A DNA stretch of 64,000 nt from Aneurinibacillus sp. Ricciae_BoGa-3 (GCF_028421645.1 NZ_CP116887.1:3350001-3414000); one strand, 5' to 3'. Positions 43,749-51,759 are shown, counted from the first letter of the stretch. Notes: generated by a model from the sequence alone, not told the origin. Translations and numbers: made by a program.

Positions 43749-43797
43749 TAAAAAGAAAAAATTTGCAAGAATCTGGCGACGGGGGGGAATAAAATGA

Positions 43798-44271
43798 ATG
43801 GGTAAGAGCGCTTACATTAAATTTGTTGAAGGGTCAACGACTAAACAGGTCACAATAAATGAAGTAAAAGAAAAGATACAACACTATATAGAGATGACAA
43901 CAAAAACCGGCGAGCAGCTCCATTGGGGGTATAATCAGTCCGCCTTCCCCTATACACTACAAGAGAAACCGGAGTCTCAGGGACAATGGTTTTATCTAAA
44001 AGGGACCGATCCGCAGCTCTATCATTATATAATTGTCGGCGTTGGTTCTAAACTGTCTGAAGGGACAGTACAGGATCAGGCGGCTAACGGAGAAATCGTG
44101 ACACCAGCAGAGCCTGTAGAGGAACACTACATTCAAGTAACACTGACTGATCAATCTACCCACGGCGATAAAGGCAAGGCGATTGAATTTTGCAAGTACC
44201 TGGGCAAAGAATATAAGGCCGAGCTGCATTTATTTAACGGCCGCATTATGTATTATAATCCGCGTAAATAA
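43798..44271 (+). CDS. DUF1885 family protein
   Basis: A 157-residue cytoplasmic protein. The N-terminal SAYIKFVEGSTTKQVTI, the KPESQGQWFYL stretch and the end THGDKGKAIEFCKYLGKEYK then ELHLFNGRIMYYNPRK fit DUF1885, a family restricted to Bacillales. Function unknown. A run of seven G ten bases upstream serves as Shine-Dalgarno; an out-of-frame ATG four bases earlier overlaps the start. Confidence 0.78.
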   Translation: MGKSAYIKFVEGSTTKQVTINEVKEKIQHYIEMTTKTGEQLHWGYNQSAFPYTLQEKPESQGQWFYLKGTDPQLYHYIIVGVGSKLSEGTVQDQAANGEIVTPAEPVEEHYIQVTLTDQSTHGDKGKAIEFCKYLGKEYKAELHLFNGRIMYYNPRK

Positions 44272-44277
44272 AAGCAC

Positions 44278-44308
44278 AAAAAAGGACAGAAGGTATCTGT
44301 CCTTTTTT
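44278..44308. terminator. Bidirectional terminator, DUF1885 and DUF4912 genes
   Basis: AAAAAAGGACAGA and TCTGTCCTTTTTT pair around five bases. Confidence 0.9.
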
Positions 44309-44441
44309 GGTGGGCAAGAAAATAGGAACTTTCCTGCCCACATCATTGCAACTAGCTGCTAAGCTTTTGCTTTCGGCTTGGCCTCAGCGAAGTCTTTCTG
44401 TGCCGGGTAAATGGAACATGCCCGCTGCTACCCGGTTACTG

Positions 44442-44822
44442 TTACCCCGCACACGGGGGTACCCGATGGGATCGTTTCAGCGAATAATACCGGCCGTCTA
44501 CCATACGTACACCCAGTTCGCCACAATACTCCCGGTTTCGCTCCATTCCGTACAGCAGGCATTCGTCAGCCTGCAGGTTGATCTCAAAATCAACATAGTG
44601 GTCAAGCCCATCATTCTTAATCATTCGTTCCGTTACGTCATACACGCGAAGAACAAACGGCAATTCAGACAGGGGAATCGCGAACCGCTGCTCGATCGCT
44701 TCCTTCTGCTCATTCTTAAACTCCCAGGATGCTACGAGCGACTGTGAATCAGACCAGGTGATGCATAAGTTGGGGCCTTCCAAATCATTGTTGGAGGTAC
44801 GCCTCTTAGGCTTCGCTTTCAT
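44442..44822 (-). CDS. DUF4912 family protein, C-terminus possibly frame-disrupted
   Basis: A 126-residue protein. FVLRVYDVTERMIKNDGLDHYVDFEI and NREYCGELGVRMVDGRYYSLKRSHRV are the DUF4912 core. Relatives usually end the core with RSN-x-V-x-TPR and continue. Here the frame closes just after a run of five C. In the next frame the codons give, after one further stop, a tail reading QKDFAEAKPKAKA before its own stop at about 44358, which looks like real coding sequence. Function of the family is unknown. Confidence 0.7.
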   Translation of the reverse strand: MKAKPKRRTSNNDLEGPNLCITWSDSQSLVASWEFKNEQKEAIEQRFAIPLSELPFVLRVYDVTERMIKNDGLDHYVDFEINLQADECLLYGMERNREYCGELGVRMVDGRYYSLKRSHRVPPCAG

Positions 44823-44942
44823 TCGATACTCTCGTTCCTTTCTCTATTTAAGTTTCACATAAGTGAAGGTGTTGATCAAAACTTACTTTTTATTATAACA
44901 TTAAGCCGATAAAATAGAAATATCGTCCACTGGGATAGGCGT

Positions 44943-45581
44943 TTATTGGGAATGGATGATATTCTGCCCTACTACAATATAATCTCCTGTAGCCTCCTGC
45001 TTCATAATCAGCTGTACTTTATAGTCCCCTGCTTCATTAAATTGCATTCCCTTCACATTATGCGTATACAAAAAAGCCGTTCCATTCAGATTCGATGAAT
45101 AGCTCTGTGGATAACTAATGTACTCTTCCCCTCCCGATGGACTTATCACAATCACCTTAAAGGTAAGGTTACTTGTTTTTGGTGTGTTGGAAATTTCCGC
45201 AAAAATATCAAAAGAGGCGTTTTTGCCTTTGGTCACAGCCATAAAGGGTGAATTAAGCTGATAACTCCCTGAAGCTGTTTTCGTGATTTCACCAGCCATA
45301 ATCATGTTAACATCCGGCCTGACAACTGAGGTTTCTCCGGAAGCCTGATTATAGTGAACAAAAGCGCCAAGTTTATCGGAAAAGCCTCGAAGGGAAACCA
45401 TAATGGTGTTACCTAGCATAATAGGAGGTATGTCCGCTGCATTCTGCATGGCGCCGTTAACGACTACATTAGCGATTGGATATTTTCCCATATATAGCCG
45501 GCTGGATGCCGCTGTAACTGCCCCTGTAATAAAAAGTGATGCGAGAACGACGAGCCACTTACTCTTCCCCTTCATACACAT
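44943..45581 (-). CDS. Secreted protein with copper-amine-oxidase-N-like domain
   Basis: A 212-residue exported protein: signal peptide residues 1-25 (WLVVLASLFITGAVTAASS), then a stalk domain similar to the copper amine oxidase N-terminal domain (VVVNGAMQNAADIPPIMLGN, SLRGFSDKLGAFVHYNQASG), then a beta-sandwich-like domain with IVISPSGGEEYISYPQSY. The stalk domain is common in cell-wall proteins of Firmicutes and does not bind copper. It lies next to the long repeat protein, with which it may share the cell surface. Confidence 0.75.
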   Translation of the reverse strand: MCMKGKSKWLVVLASLFITGAVTAASSRLYMGKYPIANVVVNGAMQNAADIPPIMLGNTIMVSLRGFSDKLGAFVHYNQASGETSVVRPDVNMIMAGEITKTASGSYQLNSPFMAVTKGKNASFDIFAEISNTPKTSNLTFKVIVISPSGGEEYISYPQSYSSNLNGTAFLYTHNVKGMQFNEAGDYKVQLIMKQEATGDYIVVGQNIIHSQ

Positions 45582-45723
45582 TGCAACCCCTTTGCTTCTT
45601 AACTACATTATTATATACGCACAGGAATTGGCTTTGTTTTATTTTTTTCACATGTATACGAAAGAAATTTTGGCTGAGGCCAAACTACAACCAGGCTTCG
45701 GCACGGCTTTTTTCGCTAAAAAG

Positions 45724-45771
45724 GGGGCTAGCCCTAAAAGGTCACGTTATATGTCCTTTTGGGTCAGCCCC
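45724..45771 (-). terminator. Terminator beyond the amber-separated tail
   Basis: GGGGCTGACCCAAAAGG and its near complement CCTTTTAGGGCTAGCCCC form a long stem on the minus strand followed by CTTTTTAG. Its position only 22 bp after the second stop codon supports the view that the original gene ran through to 45794. Confidence 0.85.
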
Positions 45772-45793
45772 TGGTTTATTTATGCAAAAATTT

Positions 45794-46060
45794 TTAGCGG
45801 GAGAGCACATCAAGCAGACTGTGGTAGCCTTTTAAAATGTGCTGGAAATACTGGGTAAACTTATGGGCAAAGTGAAAAACTCCTTTGTTTTCATCTTTGT
45901 TTTGCCCTTTCCCACCCTGTTGATTTTGCTGGTCGGCACTTTCATTTGATGCTTTATTATCATCCGTACTACCCGCTGTATCAGGTTTAGATTGATTAGA
46001 TACACTCCCGTTTTGCCCTGCGTCAGCCGGTGTATTGGTTGAACCAGCTTGTCCGGATGG
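45794..46060 (-). pseudogene. In-frame 3' part of the repeat protein, separated by a TAG codon
   Basis: Directly after the TAG at 46063-46061 the same frame stays open for 88 codons. The product has the same composition (Gly, Ser, Asn, Gln, Asp), then KGQNKDENKGVFHFAHKF and an amphipathic C-terminus QYFQHILKGYHSLLDVLSR. A CAG-to-TAG change would restore one reading frame. No ribosome binding site starts it independently. Confidence 0.75.
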
Positions 46061-47701
46061 CTAGGACGGTTGTGTGTTGTCACTGGGAGCCGCAGCAGCC
46101 GTGGCGTTGCCCAGAGCCCCTGTCACAGCAGAAGCAGGCTCTGCACTGGCTACTTTCCCCAACGTTCCTGTTGCTGCAGAAGTAGGCACAGCGCTTGTTG
46201 CGTCACCCAGTGCCCCTGTCGCTGCAGAGGTAGGGATTACGTTAACTGCATTTCCTAATCCGCCTGTCGAAGTAGGCACACTTGTAACTTTGCCCAATGC
46301 TCCCGTCACTTCAGAAGTCGGGAGTGCGCTCGTTGCTTTTGAAGCGGTGTTGGAACCCCCTGAATTTGCAGCTGACGGGGCAGTATTTGCAGAGCTGGCT
46401 GTGCCGGAGCCTGTATTTTGATTGGCACTTCCAGTTGAATTACTGCTGCCATTTGCATTTGGGCTGCTGCTATTCGCGGACGGAGCATTGCTTAAGTATT
46501 TGTCAAGAGCAGTTTTATAGTATCCAATTAGGTTTTCATATTCATTTGAAATGGTATCGTATGCTGACATTACCCATGTGGTATCGAAGGCACCTGTCAG
46601 ATCTTTTGAATTTGTGCTGCTAGACACTGCGGAAGGTGCAGCTTGTGCCTCAGGTGTAGTTTGGTTGCTGCTAGGGCTGGAAGAAGCTGTGCTGCCAGTA
46701 GACCCCGATTGCTGAGATGTTGCTGTTGCCGGAACCGCTGTCGGAACTGCAACTGGCGCTTTTGTTGGCGCCGCGGCCGGAGTTGACGATGCGCTGGCAG
46801 CTGCATCTTTTTGTACAGCTGATCCAGTTGTATTAGTTGGCTGGTTAGTATTGCTCGTTGTGGAAGTATTCGCTGCTGGCTTTGATGTTGTTCCAGATGC
46901 TGTTCCAGCAGCGTTGGAACCAGCGGCTGTTGGTGCAGGCGTGCTGGAAGCTGGATTCACTGTGCTGCTGTCTGTTGTAATAGTATCGCCCGATGCAGGC
47001 GTTCCATTGTCAGCTCCTGCTGCAGTATTGTTAGCTGTTGAGGCAGTATTGTCAGCTGGCTTCGCCGTGCTGTTGTCTGATGCAGCAGTATTGTCAGCTG
47101 GCTTCGCCGTGCTGTTGTCTGTTGCAGCAGTATTGTCAGCTGGCTTCGCCGTACTGTTGTCTGTTGCAGCAGTGTCATCAGCTGGTTTCGTCGTGCTGTT
47201 ATCTGTTGCAGCAGTGCTGTCAGCTGGCTTCGCCGTGCTGTTATCTGTTGCAGCAGTGCTGTCAGCTGGCTTCGCCGTGCTGTTATCTGTTGCAGCAGTG
47301 TTGCCAGTGGCCGTATTGCCACCCGTATCACTTGCATTAGCGGAAGAATCGGTTGACTGATCTGAAGCGGTTCCTCCGTTTGCACCAGGGTTTACCGCTG
47401 GTGTCTGGCTCGTACTATTGTTATTATTGTCTGTACCCGTAGTAGGTGCTGTTACTGACTGGCTATTGGCATCGTTATTGGCTGCGCTTGGAGTAGTGGA
47501 ACCTGTGCTGTTCGCACTTGAATTGGACGCACCTGTCTGCTGTGCAGCATCGCTAGTTTGAGAAGTAGGATTAGCTGTTGTAGTGTCAGCTGCAAATACC
47601 GGAGCACCTGCTGCGAGAAAACCTGTCGCGATAAGCGATGTAGACATGACTGCAGGCAGAATTTTTTCCTTCAGAATTTTAGGTTGATTGTTCTTGTTCA
47701 T
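46061..47701 (-). CDS. Secreted Ala/Thr/Ser repeat protein, amber-truncated
   Basis: A 546-residue low-complexity exported protein. Residues 1-38 are a signal peptide (PAVMSTSLIATGFLAAGAP then VFAAD). It has seven 14-residue repeats of the type TAATDNSTAKPADS (DNA 47006-47299), a Pro/Ala/Thr-rich middle, a short ordered segment (DTTWVMSAYDTISNEYENLI then GYYKTALDKYL) and five degenerate repeats of the type PTSAATGALGDATSAV (46085-46325). Coding ends at a TAG, but the frame continues for 88 codons. There is no LPXTG or SLH motif. The function may be a surface or matrix protein; that is inference. GGAGGAG precedes the ATG. Confidence 0.75.
   Translation of the reverse strand: MNKNNQPKILKEKILPAVMSTSLIATGFLAAGAPVFAADTTTANPTSQTSDAAQQTGASNSSANSTGSTTPSAANNDANSQSVTAPTTGTDNNNNSTSQTPAVNPGANGGTASDQSTDSSANASDTGGNTATGNTAATDNSTAKPADSTAATDNSTAKPADSTAATDNSTTKPADDTAATDNSTAKPADNTAATDNSTAKPADNTAASDNSTAKPADNTASTANNTAAGADNGTPASGDTITTDSSTVNPASSTPAPTAAGSNAAGTASGTTSKPAANTSTTSNTNQPTNTTGSAVQKDAAASASSTPAAAPTKAPVAVPTAVPATATSQQSGSTGSTASSSPSSNQTTPEAQAAPSAVSSSTNSKDLTGAFDTTWVMSAYDTISNEYENLIGYYKTALDKYLSNAPSANSSSPNANGSSNSTGSANQNTGSGTASSANTAPSAANSGGSNTASKATSALPTSEVTGALGKVTSVPTSTGGLGNAVNVIPTSAATGALGDATSAVPTSAATGTLGKVASAEPASAVTGALGNATAAAAPSDNTQPS
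47006..47299 (-). repeat. Seven tandem 42-bp repeats in the secreted protein gene
   Basis: Seven copies of a 42-bp unit encode (T/S)AATDNSTAKPAD-type repeats. The first six are nearly identical at DNA level, the seventh (TASTANNTAAGADN) is degenerate. Such arrays change copy number by slippage. Confidence 0.9.
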
Positions 47702-47802
47702 AAATTATCTCCTCCGTTTTCTTACTTTTTTGGTTTTCGGAAAAACTTTGGCCTTCGTGGTGATGAACAATAACACTTATGCATCTAATTTCGCGACTGC
47801 GT

Positions 47803-47819
47803 TGTACCGCCCCGGTACA
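47803..47819. promoter_or_regulatory. 17-bp palindrome 1 upstream of the repeat protein gene
   Basis: TGTACCG-CCC-CGGTACA, arms of 7 bp with a 3-bp centre. Confidence 0.5.
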
Positions 47820-47853
47820 TTCTTTAATTTACAGCTCATTCATAACCATTCGA

Positions 47854-47870
47854 TGTTCATTTGATGAACA
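47854..47870. promoter_or_regulatory. 17-bp palindrome 2 upstream of the repeat protein gene
   Basis: TGTTCAT-TTG-ATGAACA, same 7-3-7 geometry, centre 51 bp from palindrome 1. A half site ATGAACA recurs at 47763. Confidence 0.5.
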
Positions 47871-48059
47871 CTTTCTTAAAAGAGTTTTACCAAACAATTA
47901 CCAACTGTCCTTTTTTAACCAAAAAAACCGTCAGCACCCAGGGCTCTGCATAGACGAATACGTGCAGTTCTACCTAATCGTATGTTTGGCTTCGGCCAGG
48001 CCCTAGGCGAGAGACAGCAACGCTAAATCTCTTATGCGAATTTTTCTTCCACTAAAAAA

Positions 48060-48080
48060 AGGCTCCCTTTGCCGGAGCCT
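48060..48080 (-). terminator. pgpA terminator
   Basis: AGGCTCC and GGAGCCT pair on the minus strand and are followed by TTTTTTT. Confidence 0.85.
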
Positions 48081-48097
48081 CGTGCTTGTGTTTCCTC

Positions 48098-48661
48098 TTA
48101 GTTGTTTTTATCCTGCGTTTTCTGTATCCTGCCTTCCTTTGCGGCCCGTTCATTCTCCGCTTCCAGCTCATCCCGTAATCGATGAGCGAGCCGGCTTGAT
48201 GCGGATGCGGCAACGCTGGCGATCAAATCATCGAGAAAGGTATGGATGGCGTTGCCCTGCTTGGTATCAAGCCTTTTTATAACGCCTATTTTTTGTTTAT
48301 CCAAGTGCCCGAATGTGGTTACCGCTATGCTGCCGTACCCAAATACAGAGCCCAGTGCAAGCGTTTCATCACAGCCAAACAAACCTTCATCAGATTCTAC
48401 AATAGATTGCAGCGGTTCAGACAGCATGCCCTCTTCTGCCAACCGGTCTAATTCTGTTCCCACAAGAATGGCATGCTGCACCTCCCGCTTTTCAAGTACC
48501 GCCCGAACACTGTCCATACAAGCTGATTTTTTTATCCCAACATTGTATGGAGCCTGCATAATATATACGATTTCCGCTATGTCCTCAATTGTGACTCCCC
48601 GATCGACAAGTCTGGACAACACCGCTTCTTTCACTTCTTTACTGGGAACCTGCCTTTTCAT
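48098..48661 (-). CDS. pgpA: Phosphatidylglycerophosphatase A family protein (YutG-like)
   Basis: A 187-residue protein of the PgpA superfamily. The soluble Firmicute form has the PgpA-like core FLDDLIASVAASASSRLAHRL and GCDETLALGSVFGYGSIAVTTFG, with an N-terminal helical part (VTIEDIAEIVYIMQAPY). It may dephosphorylate phosphatidylglycerophosphate or a related substrate; there are no clear membrane helices, unlike E. coli PgpA. Monocistronic. Confidence 0.85.
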   Translation of the reverse strand: MKRQVPSKEVKEAVLSRLVDRGVTIEDIAEIVYIMQAPYNVGIKKSACMDSVRAVLEKREVQHAILVGTELDRLAEEGMLSEPLQSIVESDEGLFGCDETLALGSVFGYGSIAVTTFGHLDKQKIGVIKRLDTKQGNAIHTFLDDLIASVAASASSRLAHRLRDELEAENERAAKEGRIQKTQDKNN

Positions 48662-48767
48662 TTAACAAGACTCCTTCCAGTTCCAACACTGGCTAAAACG
48701 CTTATACTCTATGATAGTGCAACCCCTTCTAACTGTTGACGGCTAATAGTTTTTTATCAAATGAAAA

Positions 48768-48787
48768 ACCGGTGAATACTCACCGGT
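48768..48787 (-). terminator. Terminator of the small membrane protein gene
   Basis: ACCGGTGA and TCACCGGT pair around GTAT, followed by TTTTTC on the minus strand; the stop codon lies in the stem. Confidence 0.8.
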
Positions 48788-48956
48788 CATCTGTCTCTGT
48801 ATGCGCACTTTCTTCTCTAGCCATTATGGATTCTCCTGGCAAAAACCAATCTGAATGTTCATTTATTTTGTTAACCACAACTGCCAGCATATAACACGTT
48901 CCAAATAGAAGAATGAGTACAAGTAGCGAGAAAATTACGATATACACCAATTCCAA
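48780..48956 (-). CDS. Small single-pass membrane protein, 58 residues
   Basis: TTG start nine bases after AGGAGG; the product is MELVYIVIFSLLVLILLFGT followed by CYMLAVVVNKINEHSDWFLP and an acidic tail. One transmembrane helix occupies residues 3-28. It has a perfect Shine-Dalgarno, its own terminator that includes the stop codon, and no overlap with other genes, so it is likely real. No family recognised. Too short for the usual length cut-off. Confidence 0.7.
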   Translation of the reverse strand: MELVYIVIFSLLVLILLFGTCYMLAVVVNKINEHSDWFLPGESIMAREESAHTETDDR

Positions 48957-49047
48957 AATCTTTTTCCTCCTTACAAACGAATATACTTAGGGTATACTTT
49001 TATTGTGAAAAATATACTTGTTCATGCACATAAAGGAGACAAACCTC

Positions 49048-49494
49048 ATGGTGAACTATTCGGCATATCCAGTAAAGGATCGCGCTGCACTCGATAAAGC
49101 ACTATCCGTGAGACGCCGCGTATTTATTGATGAACAACACGTACCGGAAGATCTCGAAATTGATGAATTCGACAAGGAACAAAGCCTTGCTAAACATTTT
49201 ATAGTAGCAGATGAACAGCAAGAAGTGTGTGCGGCTGCCCGTTTTCGCCCATACGAGGAGGACACTGCAAAAATTGAAAGGGTGGCGGTTTTAGCAGAAT
49301 GCCGCGGTAAAGGGCTGGGTAGAATAATTATGGATGCAATTGAAAATGAAGCGCGGCTGATGGGTTTTCGTTATGTTAAATTAAATGCACAAATCTCTGC
49401 CCAAATCTTTTATGAGAGGCTTGGATACACTGCACAAGGCGATACATTTATGGATGCGGGAATTGAACACATTGCAATGAAGAAAAAATTATAA
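49048..49494 (+). CDS. GNAT family N-acetyltransferase (YjcF-like)
   Basis: A 148-residue acetyltransferase starting at the ATG at 49048 (AAGGAG nine bases upstream). RRRVFIDEQHVPEDLEID, the acetyl-CoA loop RVAVLAECRGKGLGRIIM and the C-terminal FYERLGYTAQGDTFMDAGI match the ElaA/YjcF group of GNAT enzymes. Substrate unknown. Confidence 0.88.
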   Translation: MVNYSAYPVKDRAALDKALSVRRRVFIDEQHVPEDLEIDEFDKEQSLAKHFIVADEQQEVCAAARFRPYEEDTAKIERVAVLAECRGKGLGRIIMDAIENEARLMGFRYVKLNAQISAQIFYERLGYTAQGDTFMDAGIEHIAMKKKL

Positions 49495-49500
49495 AGAAAA

Positions 49501-49537
49501 ATCCCGCATAACTGCCCAACTGTAGGGTATGCGAGAT
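49501..49537. terminator. Bidirectional terminator between GNAT and PHP genes
   Basis: ATC-CGCATA and TATGCG-GAT pair with one mismatch bulge; a run of T follows on the plus strand and A precedes. Confidence 0.75.
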
Positions 49538-49546
49538 TTTTTTCAC

Positions 49547-50380
49547 TTATTTGCCTGCAAGCTCCTTAATACGGTTTAACGTTTGTTTCGGAACACTTTT
49601 TTCACCCAGATCACCATGGAATACTTTCCCATTTCTTATCCCGTGAAAATCAGATCCCCCGGTTTTAATGAGGCCATATTCGTCGGCGAGACTCCCATAT
49701 GTCGCCTCATCTTCCGGTCCGTGGTCAGGATGGAAGACTTCAATCCCTTTCAGCCCTACTCCAATTAATTCGCGTGCTAATTCCACATTCTTATACAGTC
49801 CAGGGTGGGCGAGCACAGGTACGCCTCCCGCATCCAGAATGAGTTGAACGGCTTCTGCCGGCGTAATGCGGGGCGGATTGGTATAGGCGGCACCCGATGT
49901 GCTCAGGTATTTATCAAACGCCTCCTGAGTGCTCGCCACTACGCCCTTGTCTACAAGCACTTGCGCAATATGCGGCCGGCCAATATTGCCATTCTTATCT
50001 GTTCTACGGCTGCGAACCTCATCCATGGTAATCGGAATGCCGAGTGACACGAGCTTATCGACGATCATCTGATTTCTTGTGTTTCTCACATTTCGAAGTT
50101 CTTCGACCCTATTTAGGAATTTCTCATCCGTATAATCCATGTAATAACCTAAGACATGAACGTCTTTTCCCTCGTATACCGAACTGATCTCAATTCCAGG
50201 AACGATTTCTACGTTATATTTTTCCCCTTCTTCAATTGCATGCGGAAATGCTGCCACTGTATCGTGGTCCGTAATGGCAAAAGCTGATAGACCGTTTGCC
50301 AGAGCCCTGGCAATGCTTTGCTCAGGTGTAAACGTTCCGTCAGATGCTGTTGTGTGCGAATGTAGATCAACGCGCTTCAT
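49547..50380 (-). CDS. PHP domain phosphoesterase
   Basis: A 277-residue PHP-fold metal-dependent phosphatase. DLHSHTTASDGTFTPEQ (metal ligands), ITDHDTVAAF, VLAHPGLY and GGSDFHG are the four PHP motifs. Homologues (RNase AM/YciV-type) remove phosphate from 3',5'-nucleoside bisphosphates or 5' RNA ends. It lies 15 bp downstream of fabI and is probably in its operon. Confidence 0.88.
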   Translation of the reverse strand: MKRVDLHSHTTASDGTFTPEQSIARALANGLSAFAITDHDTVAAFPHAIEEGEKYNVEIVPGIEISSVYEGKDVHVLGYYMDYTDEKFLNRVEELRNVRNTRNQMIVDKLVSLGIPITMDEVRSRRTDKNGNIGRPHIAQVLVDKGVVASTQEAFDKYLSTSGAAYTNPPRITPAEAVQLILDAGGVPVLAHPGLYKNVELARELIGVGLKGIEVFHPDHGPEDEATYGSLADEYGLIKTGGSDFHGIRNGKVFHGDLGEKSVPKQTLNRIKELAGK

Positions 50381-50395
50381 TGTTGTTCACCTCAG

Positions 50396-51172
50396 TTAAT
50401 TTCCCATAATGCTGTAGCCTGCATCCACGTGGATGACTTCCCCGGTTATGCCGCGTGACAAGTGGCTGAACAGGAATAATGCGGTATCCCCGACTTCACT
50501 CTGGTCAATCATTCGCCCAAGCGCAGCTTTATCAGCAACATGTTTGGTCATTTCATTAAAGTTACGAATCCCTTTTGCCGCTAATGTCCGAATCGGACCT
50601 GCAGAGATCGCATTCACCCGGATGCTGGATTTCCCCATATCTGCCGCAAGATATCGTACACAGGACTCCAGGGCGGCCTTGGCGATGCCCATAACGTTGT
50701 AATTAGGCATGACCCTTTCCCCGCCAAGGTATGTTAATGTCACAACGCTTCCTCCCTCGGCCATTAAACCTTCTGCTGCTCTCATAACGGCAACTAGCGA
50801 GTATGCACTGATATCATGCGCGATAGCAAATCCGGATCGACTGGTAGCAGAGAACCTTCCTTCCAGCTCTTCTGTTGGAGCAAAGGCGATGCAGTGGGCA
50901 ATCCCATGCAGTACCCCGACCCTCTCTTTAATCTGCCTGAATGCTTGCTCTATATCTTCATCACTTGTAACATCGCAGGATATGAGAATCGGTTCATCAT
51001 CTGCCTGTAAAGAGGCTACCAATTCTTCTACGTTTTTCTTCAAGCGTTCGCCCTGGTATGTAAAAAGCAGCCGGGCGCCAGCAGCGTGAAGGGACTGCGC
51101 GATCCCCCATGCGATGCTTCTTTTGTTGGCAACGCCCATTATCAGTATATTTTTCCCTTGAAGAATATTCAT
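50396..51172 (-). CDS. fabI: Enoyl-[acyl-carrier-protein] reductase (FabI)
   Basis: A 258-residue short-chain reductase. NAD-binding start KNILIMGVANKRSIAWGIAQ, active-site pair YNVMGIAK (Tyr-x6-Lys) near residue 155 and NAISAGPIRTLAAKGI are FabI signatures. It completes each round of fatty acid elongation. A FabK-like gene elsewhere in the window could be a second enoyl reductase. GGAGG precedes the ATG. Confidence 0.93.
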   Translation of the reverse strand: MNILQGKNILIMGVANKRSIAWGIAQSLHAAGARLLFTYQGERLKKNVEELVASLQADDEPILISCDVTSDEDIEQAFRQIKERVGVLHGIAHCIAFAPTEELEGRFSATSRSGFAIAHDISAYSLVAVMRAAEGLMAEGGSVVTLTYLGGERVMPNYNVMGIAKAALESCVRYLAADMGKSSIRVNAISAGPIRTLAAKGIRNFNEMTKHVADKAALGRMIDQSEVGDTALFLFSHLSRGITGEVIHVDAGYSIMGN

Positions 51173-51335
51173 TCGTTGCCTCCTTAACAGTAACGGTAAT
51201 ATATCGACATAACATGCATATATTTAACCAAGGAAGATTTTAAATCATTGTACAATAAATTAAACAACTTGTGTTTAAAAGCGCGTAAGTTGAGGTAAAA
51301 ATCTCATAAATTCAGCTAATAAAGGGGAATCAAGG

Positions 51336-51560
51336 ATGGAGCAGGTTACAAAATGTGATAAAATTCTGTTCACGATGGATTGTGACCATCTTGCGACAGA
51401 AATCGCGGATCTTCGTGATAAAATGCACAAAATCGCCAGCAAGAAAAACAGCCTTACCCACCCTTCTGTTGTGGCCATCAGCCAACTGCTGGATACAAAA
51501 CTAAATGATTTTTCCAAAATCACCTGTTCCCGTTCCCACAATCAGGTAACCGTCATCTGA
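51336..51560 (+). CDS. Spo0E-like sporulation phosphatase
   Basis: A 74-residue protein with the Spo0E helix pattern; the catalytic signature SQLLD is at residues 49-53 in VVAISQLLDTKLNDF. Spo0E-type enzymes dephosphorylate Spo0A~P. AAGGGG precedes the ATG. It is encoded opposite to, and near, spo0A. The first 15 residues (CDKILFTMDCDHLA) are longer than usual. Confidence 0.8.
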   Translation: MEQVTKCDKILFTMDCDHLATEIADLRDKMHKIASKKNSLTHPSVVAISQLLDTKLNDFSKITCSRSHNQVTVI

Positions 51561-51642
51561 GAAATGGGAGAATCGTCATTAGCATGAGAGAAATTGCCAT
51601 AATAATCGAAAGTACCATATAAATCTTTTTCATTTTCTGCAC
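51553..51642 (-). CDS. Small membrane peptide (29 residues), possibly Prli42-like
   Basis: GTG start (51642) seven bases after GAGGT; the product is VQKMKKIYMVLSIIMAISLM followed by LMTILPFLR, with Met at the start when translated. A basic N-terminus and one transmembrane helix resemble the stressosome anchor Prli42 in size and layout, but the match is not decisive. Its end overlaps the Spo0E-like gene by three bases on the other strand. Confidence 0.5.
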   Translation of the reverse strand: MQKMKKIYMVLSIIMAISLMLMTILPFLR

Positions 51643-51698
51643 CACGTTTACCTCGCTTTATCCATAGACGAGAAGAAATGTATAAAGTCCAACAATAG

Positions 51699-51759
51699 AC
51701 AAGAAATGCCTCCTATCAGCTAGAGATTTATCATCCATCGAATAGCAGGCATTTCTTGT
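51699..51759 (-). terminator. spo0A 3' hairpin
   Basis: ACAAGAAATGCCT and AGGCATTTCTTGT form a 13-bp perfect stem with a long loop just after the spo0A stop. No long T run. Confidence 0.6.

Larger units (their letters stand above)
47702..48055 (-). other. 354-bp leader/intergenic region of the repeat protein gene
   Basis: No ORF is supported. On the minus strand, CCTAGGGC (about 48005-47998) can pair with GCCCTGGG (about 47944-47937), enclosing the small hairpins GGCCGAAGCC and CTGCA/TGCAG, with TTTTTTT about ten bases after. Nearer the gene are two perfect 17-bp palindromes. The promoter is not clear. Confidence 0.45.

Noticed and set aside
46851-47360. 169-residue open frame on the plus strand (Val/Leu/Ala repeats)
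   Set aside because: It is the antisense of the Ala/Thr repeat protein; it has no ribosome binding site and its repeats simply mirror the 42-bp units.
47900-48055. ydaO-type c-di-AMP or other known riboswitch before the repeat protein gene
   Set aside because: The GGGG-ACCC and GAAUCCGUC-type conserved blocks of ydaO are absent; no other class I know fits. Kept only as a structured leader.
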